Below, in pieces: positions 58,379 through 64,000 of a DNA stretch of 64,000 nucleotides. The DNA comes from Alkalisalibacterium limincola (GTDB lineage: Bacteria > Pseudomonadota > Gammaproteobacteria > Xanthomonadales > Xanthomonadaceae). The notes under the pieces are model-generated. The model saw only the letters and a program-made list of their open reading frames with translations. It was not told the DNA's origin and did no database searches. The first letter of the stretch is position 1. Every line of letters starts with the position of its first letter. The stretch lies in NCBI RefSeq assembly GCF_008017755.1, contig NZ_VRTS01000003.1, positions 186,001 to 250,000 on the forward strand, written 5' to 3'. The translations under genes were made by a program, and so were the position numbers.

Positions 58379-59935
58379 ATGAGCCGATTCGGAAGCGCCA
58401 TGGGACTGTCGGCCATCGGGATGGCCAGCAAGGTCCTGGCGATCGCCAAGACCATGCTGATCGCCGCGCTGTTCGGCGCCGGTGCCAGCCTGGATGCCTT
58501 CTGGGTGGCCTACACGCTGCCGCTGTTGCTGCCGGCGCTGCTGACCAACGTCGTGACGGTGGCCTTCGTGCCACGCTTCATGGCCAGCCTGGAGGGATTC
58601 GAAGGGCCGGAGGCATGGCGCGGCGCCAACACCCTGTTCACCACGATTCTCCTGCTGTCGGTATTCGCGGCAGCGGCGATGATGCTGTGGGCACCGGTAC
58701 TGGTGGGCGTGCTGGCGCCCGGCCTGGCGCCGGAGACCCAGGCCGAGGCCGTCCGCCTGACGCGGATGCTGATGCCGACCATTCCGCTGCTGACGGTCTC
58801 CTCGCTGCTCAGTGCGATCAGCAACGCCCGCGAGCGCTTTACATTGCCGGCGCTCGAGGGCGTCCTGACGAACGTCGCCGTCATCGCCTGCGCATTGGCG
58901 CTGGTGCGCCCGCTGGGCGTGGGGGCATTGATCATCGGCGTGGTGGTCGGCCTGGTGGCGCAGGCCATCGTGCTGGTGTCGGGCAACTGGTCGATGCTGG
59001 TGCGCAACGTGCGGCCGGCGCTGGACTGGCGGCATCCCGATTTCCGCGCACCGGCCGCACACCTGATGCCGCTGCTGATCGGTTCGGCGGGTGCGATCCT
59101 CGCCAGCCTGGTCAGCCAGTTCTTCCTCTCCCACGGGGAAAGCGGCGCGATCTCGCTGATGGCCTACGCGATGATGTTCGCCTTCCTGCCCGTGGAGGTG
59201 TTCGCCCAGGCGGTCATCACCACCTTCTATCCCACCTTCGGTCGCCACTTCGCGCGCGGCGAGCTCGTGCAGGCCGCGGAAGCCTTCGCGGACGGCATCC
59301 GCTTCGTGCTCTTCCTCACCGTGCCCTGTGCGATCCTGCTGCTGGTATACGCCGAGCCGCTGATGGTGCTGCTGCTCGAGCGCGGCGAGTTCACCGCCTC
59401 GGATTCACGGGCAGTGGCGACGTTGGCCGCGATTCTTGCCGTGGCAATGGTGTTTCGCGCATTCGCCTACTTCAATCACCGCATCCTGCATGCCGCTCTG
59501 AAGCCCTGGCTGCAGGTCGGCATCGGGCTGGCGTGCGTCGCCACGCATATCGTCCTGTGCGCGCTGTGGATCTCCGACCATGGTGCCGTGGGTGTCGCCT
59601 TCGCGATGCTGTCGGCCACCGTCCTGGAGGCGTTCCTGTCGGTGGCGGCAGCCGGCTGGGTGCTGCGCATCCGCTGGCACACCCGGCTGGTACGCGAGAT
59701 CGGGCGCCTGGCGCTGGTCGCGTTGCCGATGGCCCTGGTCGCGGTCGTGGGCTTCGAATGGATCTGGCCGCCCGAGGAACAGGCACGGGTGCGCATCAGC
59801 CTCGTCGGCATGGGCCTGGCGGCGGTCAGCCTGGTGGTGGGCCTGGCAGTGGCCCGGCTGGTCAGGCAACCCGACCTGCAGTGGCTTCTCGGCGTGCTCC
59901 ACCTGCGCCGACTGGCCAACGCCGAACGACCCTGA
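58379..59935 (+). CDS. MurJ/MviN-family lipid-linked oligosaccharide flippase
   Basis: This 518-residue MOP-superfamily protein has about fourteen membrane segments. The MurJ-like features are ASLDAFWVAYTLPLLLPALL near residue 40, NARERFTLPALEGVLTNVAV near 160 and LLERGEFTASDSRAVA near 340. MurJ flips lipid II; a copy inside a polysaccharide locus is more likely to act as the Wzx-type flippase for the undecaprenyl-linked repeat unit. It begins 22 nt after the amidotransferase. Confidence 0.9.
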   Translation: MSRFGSAMGLSAIGMASKVLAIAKTMLIAALFGAGASLDAFWVAYTLPLLLPALLTNVVTVAFVPRFMASLEGFEGPEAWRGANTLFTTILLLSVFAAAAMMLWAPVLVGVLAPGLAPETQAEAVRLTRMLMPTIPLLTVSSLLSAISNARERFTLPALEGVLTNVAVIACALALVRPLGVGALIIGVVVGLVAQAIVLVSGNWSMLVRNVRPALDWRHPDFRAPAAHLMPLLIGSAGAILASLVSQFFLSHGESGAISLMAYAMMFAFLPVEVFAQAVITTFYPTFGRHFARGELVQAAEAFADGIRFVLFLTVPCAILLLVYAEPLMVLLLERGEFTASDSRAVATLAAILAVAMVFRAFAYFNHRILHAALKPWLQVGIGLACVATHIVLCALWISDHGAVGVAFAMLSATVLEAFLSVAAAGWVLRIRWHTRLVREIGRLALVALPMALVAVVGFEWIWPPEEQARVRISLVGMGLAAVSLVVGLAVARLVRQPDLQWLLGVLHLRRLANAERP

Positions 59936-59957
59936 CTAGAGGAGACGGCCACATCCA

Positions 59958-61259
59958 ATGAACGCCTTCCGAAACCCCAAAGGGATGGCCTTCGCGGCGG
60001 CGCTCACCGGGGGCATCCTGGCCGTCCCGGCGAACACGTTCGCTTCCGGTCCCGTTCCGGGGCAGGGCGCGTGCCCGGGATATCCGGTGGCGTCGTCCGC
60101 CCCGGCATCGGGCCAGTCGCCGGCAGGGGCGAGGATGAGGCCATCGTTGGGCCAGGCGATCTCCGGGCCCGGCGACTCGACCTGCATCGTCCGCGCCACC
60201 GACCACAGGTCCCAGCCGGTGGGGGATTTCGCCCGGGTTCCGTACTCGCGCACCCAGGCCTTCAATGCCGACGACACGCTGATGGTCGTGTTGGCCGGAG
60301 ATGGAATGATCCACCTGCACTCGGTGCAGGAGCTCGCGCATGTGCGCGAGCTGCCCGACGTGGGCGGCATCGATGGAGAGCCGCAATGGCACCCCGGCAC
60401 GCCGCACCTGCTGAGGTATTTCCCGCGCGCGAACCGGGCAGCGATCGCGGAGCTCGACCTCGACTCCGGGGAGTCGCGGGTGCTCGTGGATTTCACGAGG
60501 AAGCCGCTGCCGTGGGTGGGTGTGGACCGGGTCACCACGCGCTGGGAAGGCAGCCCCTCCGCAGACGGGCGCTACTGGTGCCTCATGGCCTACAGCCGAG
60601 GGGAGCATTTCCAGGGTGTGTTCACCTACGACCTCGAGCAGGACGTGGTGCTGGCCCACCGGACCATGGACCGCGCTCCCGATCACGTGAGCATGTCGCC
60701 CTCGGGCCGACACTGCGTGGTGTCGCACGAGCGCGATGACGGCGGGACGCGGGTGTGGGACCGGGCACTGGGCCGGTCGAGGCTCCTGCATGCCGCCTCG
60801 GAGCACTCGGACCTGGCGCGGGGTCGGGGCGGCGAAGACCTGTATGTCTTCGTCGACTACGACACCGACGGCTACCTGGTGGCGCTGGACCTCGACACGC
60901 TGGTCCGGACCCGGCTCCTGCCGACCTACATCGACGGCAGCACGACCGCCTACCACGTGTCGGCGCGCAACATCGACCGACCCGGCTGGGTGGTCATGTC
61001 CACCTACGCCAGCAAGGGGCCGGAGCAGCCACTGCATGGCCGCGTCCTGGCGGTGGAACTGGTCGAGGACCCGCGGGTGGTGGAACTGGCCCGACACCAC
61101 TCCAGGTTCTCGAACTACTGGACGGCACCGGTAGCCACGGTCAACCGCCAGTTCACGCGGGTGCTCTTCAACTCCAACTGGGGCAGCGGGCGCGAAGGCG
61201 ACATGGACGTCTATTTGATCGTCGTGCCGCCAGCGCTGCTGCAGGGTGCGCGGGAATGA
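59958..61259 (+). CDS. secreted beta-propeller-like protein of unknown function
   Basis: I do not recognise a named family. The 433-residue product has a signal-like N-terminus (MAFAAALTGGILAVPANTFA) and then repeated WD/TolB-like blades, for example RTQAFNADDTLMVVLAGDGM, GIDGEPQWHPGTPHLLRYFP, SPSADGRYWCLMAYSRG, DHVSMSPSGRHCVVSHERDD and WTAPVATVNRQFTRVLFNSN. The blade pattern resembles oligogalacturonate-lyase-type (PL22) or TolB-like propellers, but the lyase residues cannot be confirmed. It could be an extracellular or periplasmic polymer-modifying or binding protein made with the polysaccharide operon. Confidence 0.75.
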   Translation: MNAFRNPKGMAFAAALTGGILAVPANTFASGPVPGQGACPGYPVASSAPASGQSPAGARMRPSLGQAISGPGDSTCIVRATDHRSQPVGDFARVPYSRTQAFNADDTLMVVLAGDGMIHLHSVQELAHVRELPDVGGIDGEPQWHPGTPHLLRYFPRANRAAIAELDLDSGESRVLVDFTRKPLPWVGVDRVTTRWEGSPSADGRYWCLMAYSRGEHFQGVFTYDLEQDVVLAHRTMDRAPDHVSMSPSGRHCVVSHERDDGGTRVWDRALGRSRLLHAASEHSDLARGRGGEDLYVFVDYDTDGYLVALDLDTLVRTRLLPTYIDGSTTAYHVSARNIDRPGWVVMSTYASKGPEQPLHGRVLAVELVEDPRVVELARHHSRFSNYWTAPVATVNRQFTRVLFNSNWGSGREGDMDVYLIVVPPALLQGARE

Positions 61260-61352
61260 CGCACGCATCGCGGCGGCGTCGATGGCCGTTGCCGGCCACT
61301 CACGACGTGACCTACGGGGAATCGCATCGAATCTGTGCTGGTGGGAAACACA

Positions 61353-62189
61353 ATGGAAATGACACGAACCGACTTCGACACAAGCGAGCGTTTCGAGTTC
61401 GGTGAGAACTGGTCACGGTTCCTGGGCGTGCTCAACGACGAGCGCATCGACGAAGCCCAGGCCGCACTCGAATCGATGCTGGGCGAGGGCTCGCTTGCGG
61501 GGAAGAGCTTCCTCGACATCGGTTCCGGCAGCGGGCTGTCCAGCCTCGCCGCGCACCGGCTCGGGGCGCGCGTGCGCTCGTTCGACTTCGATCCGCAGTC
61601 GGTGGCCTGTACCCGTGAACTGCATCGCCGCTATGGCGCGGAGCGCGGGAAGGAATGGCAGGTCGGGCAGGGCAGCGTCCTCGATGGCGCCTTCATGGCG
61701 CAACTGGGCCAGTTCGACGTGGTCTATTCCTGGGGCGTGCTCCACCACACCGGCTCCATGTGGCTGGCCCTGGAGAACACGATCCAGCGCGTGGCCGACG
61801 GCGGGCGCCTGTTCATCGCGATATACAACGATGAAGGCTGGTGGTCGCGCGTGTGGTGGCTCATCAAGTACTACTACATCCGCATGCCCCGCATGCTCAA
61901 GACGCCTTATGCCTACACGGTGTCGCACACCCTCACCGCACTCAACATCATCAAGCAGACGTTGAAGTTGAGGCCGATGGTCGCGATTCGCCCGTTGCTG
62001 GAGTACAAGCCAGGGCGTGGAATGAGCGCGAAGTACGACCTGCTCGACTGGATGGGCGGCTTTCCCTTCGAGGTGGCACGCTACGAAGTGCTGGTCGACT
62101 ACATGGGCGCCAGGGGTTTCGACCTGTTGAAGGGGATTCCAAACCGGGGGTCGGGATGCCACGAGCTCGTGTTCCAGAAACGCGCCTGA
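61353..62189 (+). CDS. class I SAM-dependent methyltransferase
   Basis: This 278-residue protein (MEMTRTDFDTSERFEFGENW) has the Rossmann SAM motif FLDIGSGSGLSSLAAHRLGA near 60, acidic RSFDFDPQSVACTREL and motif IV/post-I VVYSWGVLHHTGSMW. The C-terminal half (about 160-278; YNDEGWWSRVWWLIKYYYIR, WMGGFPFEVARYEVLVDYM) is typical of methyltransferases found in glycan loci. It probably O- or N-methylates a sugar or linked residue. The ATG at 61353 was preferred because GGTGGGA lies a few bases upstream. Confidence 0.88.
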   Translation: MEMTRTDFDTSERFEFGENWSRFLGVLNDERIDEAQAALESMLGEGSLAGKSFLDIGSGSGLSSLAAHRLGARVRSFDFDPQSVACTRELHRRYGAERGKEWQVGQGSVLDGAFMAQLGQFDVVYSWGVLHHTGSMWLALENTIQRVADGGRLFIAIYNDEGWWSRVWWLIKYYYIRMPRMLKTPYAYTVSHTLTALNIIKQTLKLRPMVAIRPLLEYKPGRGMSAKYDLLDWMGGFPFEVARYEVLVDYMGARGFDLLKGIPNRGSGCHELVFQKRA

Positions 62190-62223
62190 GACCCCTCGCG
62201 GGCGCCTGCGAAGGGAGTGGGAC

Positions 62224-64000
62224 ATGTGCGGGGTAGCCGGGGCGTGGGGACTTAGCCACTTCGCCCGCCTTCGCGATTGCCTGCCGCTGATGACCCGGTC
62301 GATCGCGCACCGCGGCCCCGACGACGAGGGCGTGTGGAGCGATGAGACGGCCGGCATTGCACTGGGCCACCGGCGCCTGGCGATCCTCGATCTGAGCGAG
62401 AGCGGGAACCAGCCGATGGTGTCGGCCTCCGGTCGCTGGGTGATCGTGTTCAACGGCGAGATCTACAACCACGAATCGCTGCGGCATGCACTCGAGGAGG
62501 CTGGCAAGGCCCCTGCCTGGCGCGGACACTCCGACACCGAGACCTTGCTCGCCGCGATCGACGCCTGGGGCTGCATCGAGGCGATCCAGCGCTGCACCGG
62601 CATGTTCGCGATCGCCCTGTGGGACCGGCGCACGCGCGAGCTGTGGCTGCTGCGCGATCGGATCGGTGAGAAACCGCTGTGCTACGGCTACGTCGACGGG
62701 GCCTTCGTGTTTGCCTCGGAGGTGCGGGCCCTGCGCCACGTGCCGGGGTTCCAGGGCGCGATCGACCGGGATGCGCTAGGGCTGATGCTCAACTACAACG
62801 CGCTCCCGGCGCCCTACGCGATCTACGCCGGGATCCACAAGCTACCCGCCGGAACCTGGCTGCGCCTGCGTGAGCGCGACCTGCGCGGCGCGCACCTGCC
62901 GCAACCGCAGGCGTACTGGTCGGTGGCCCAGGCCGCGGCCGAAGGCGCGCGACATCCCTTCCCGGGCAGCGCCGAAGAGGCTGTCGACCAGCTGGAAGGA
63001 CTGCTGGGGGATGCGGTGGGCCTGCAGATGGTGGCCGACGTGCCGCTTGGGGCGTTCCTCTCGGGGGGCGTGGATTCCTCGACCATCGTCGCGTTGATGC
63101 AGGCGCGCAGCCGCCGGCCCGTGAAGACCTTCACCATCGGCTTCGACGAGGAGGGGTTCAACGAAGCGGGGCATGCCCGTGAAGTGGCCCGCCACCTGGG
63201 CACCGAGCATACGGAGCTGTATGTTCGGCCGGAGGATGCGCTGGATGTGGTCCCGCGCCTGCCCACGTTGTATGACGAGCCGTTTGCCGACAGTTCCCAG
63301 ATTCCCACCTACCTGGTATCGGCCCTGGCCCGACAGCACGTCACGGTCAGTCTGTCCGGCGACGGCGGCGACGAGCTGTTCCTGGGCTATCCGCGCTATC
63401 TGGAGGCCAGCCAGCAGAAGCGCGGCCTGGAACGCCTGCCGGGGGCCATGCGACGCGCGCTGGGCCATACCGCCCAACGCACGCCAGGATGGGTGCTGGC
63501 CGGCCTGAGGCAGGTGGGGGCGAGGGTGCCCGCCGCGTCCAGACTGCGCCACCTCGACGCCGCCCGCCTGGAACGGTTCGGGGATCTGCTGTTGGCCCGG
63601 GACCCGATGGCCCGCTACCACGCGATGATGTCGGGCTGGACCGGCCTGGAATCCGTCGTGCTGGGGGCTCGCCCACGAGACACCGCCTACCAGCAGACCG
63701 CCGCGTGGCGCGGGGCGATGGGGTTCGCCGAGAGCCTGGGGGTCATCGACCTGCTGGAGTATCTGCCCAACGACATCCTCGCGAAGGTCGATCGCGCGGC
63801 CATGGCCGTGAGCCTGGAGACCCGGATCCCGATCTCGACCACCGGGTGGTGGCCTTCGCGCTCTCGTTGCCACTGGACAGGAAGTGGCGCGATGGACAGG
63901 ACAAATGGGTGTTGCGGCAGCTTTTGTACCGCTACGTGCCCCGCAAGATGATCGATCGACCCAAGATGGGTTTCGGCGTTCCCATGGCAGCCTGGCTGAG
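62224..64000 (+). CDS. asparagine synthase-like amidotransferase 2 (partial, one-base frameshift)
   Basis: This second AsnB-like protein runs off the right edge; about 590 residues are present. It has MCGVAGAWGLSH with Cys2, HRGPDDEGVW and FNGEIYNHESL in the glutaminase domain, FLSGGVDSSTIVALMQARS near 280 and LSGDGGDELFLGYPRY near 380 in the synthetase domain. At about 63829 the frame slips by one lost G; after repair it reads LDHRVVAFALSLPLDRKWRD and then RKMIDRPKMGFGVPMAAWL to the end of the window. It differs clearly from the first copy and so is not a recent duplicate. It probably amidates a different site on the polymer. Confidence 0.9.

Overview
The window looks like chromosomal DNA of a high-GC gammaproteobacterium of the Xanthomonadaceae/Lysobacteraceae (Lysobacter/Luteimonas-like). 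The evidence is the conserved ftsK-lolA-rarA-serS run, the divergent rne/rluC pair, the agmatine pathway pair aguA/aguB, the Zn-independent L36 paralogue and the codon bias. No insertion sequence, phage gene or CRISPR array was seen. The taxonomic placement is inferred from gene content, not from a search.

Layout. Positions 1-30.7 kb are mostly housekeeping genes: aat (partial), a GNAT-like protein, trxB, ald, ftsK, lolA, rarA, serS, a LysR regulator, tRNA-Ser(TGA), a GacA/UvrY-type response regulator, rne, rluC, phhB, nfuA, two small cytochromes c, a complete RND efflux operon (adaptor plus two pumps), a TraB-like membrane protein, aguB, aguA and rpmJ. Positions 30.8-64 kb form one large envelope and secondary-metabolism island built from two divergent operons that meet at about 43.8-44.0 kb.

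The left (minus) arm of the island is a tightly coupled operon. It encodes a hybrid A-T-KS-AT-ACP megasynthase, a C-A-T NRPS, two alpha/beta-hydrolase-fold proteins resembling the exosortase-A-associated hydrolase pair, a GINT1-like beta-propeller glycosyltransferase/glycosidase-like protein, galE and a VanZ-like protein. The right (plus) arm is a Wzx/Wzy-type exopolysaccharide locus of the kind found with PEP-CTERM/exosortase systems: polyprenyl-phosphate sugar transferase, export protein, chain-length determinant, a BY-kinase-like protein with a degenerate P-loop, an outer-membrane beta-barrel, one GT2 and three GT4 glycosyltransferases, an O-antigen-ligase/polymerase-like protein, two asparagine-synthase-like amidotransferases, a MurJ-like flippase, a secreted beta-propeller protein and a methyltransferase. 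No exosortase gene is visible, so it may lie beyond the right edge.

The most interesting feature is the two-protein NRPS-PKS, whose A domains look Ser-like and Gly-like. It has no thioesterase and sits where exosortase-A loci usually carry an acyl-CoA ligase/ACP set. This suggests that a small aminoacyl-polyketide is made together with, or attached to, the polysaccharide.

Caution: at least nine single-base frameshifts interrupt otherwise intact genes (ftsK, rne twice, the first RND pump twice, a small exported protein, the megasynthase, the BY-kinase-like gene and the second asparagine synthase). Most are losses of one G/C in a G/C run. They look like sequencing or assembly errors rather than pseudogenes, and the genes are annotated here across the shifts.
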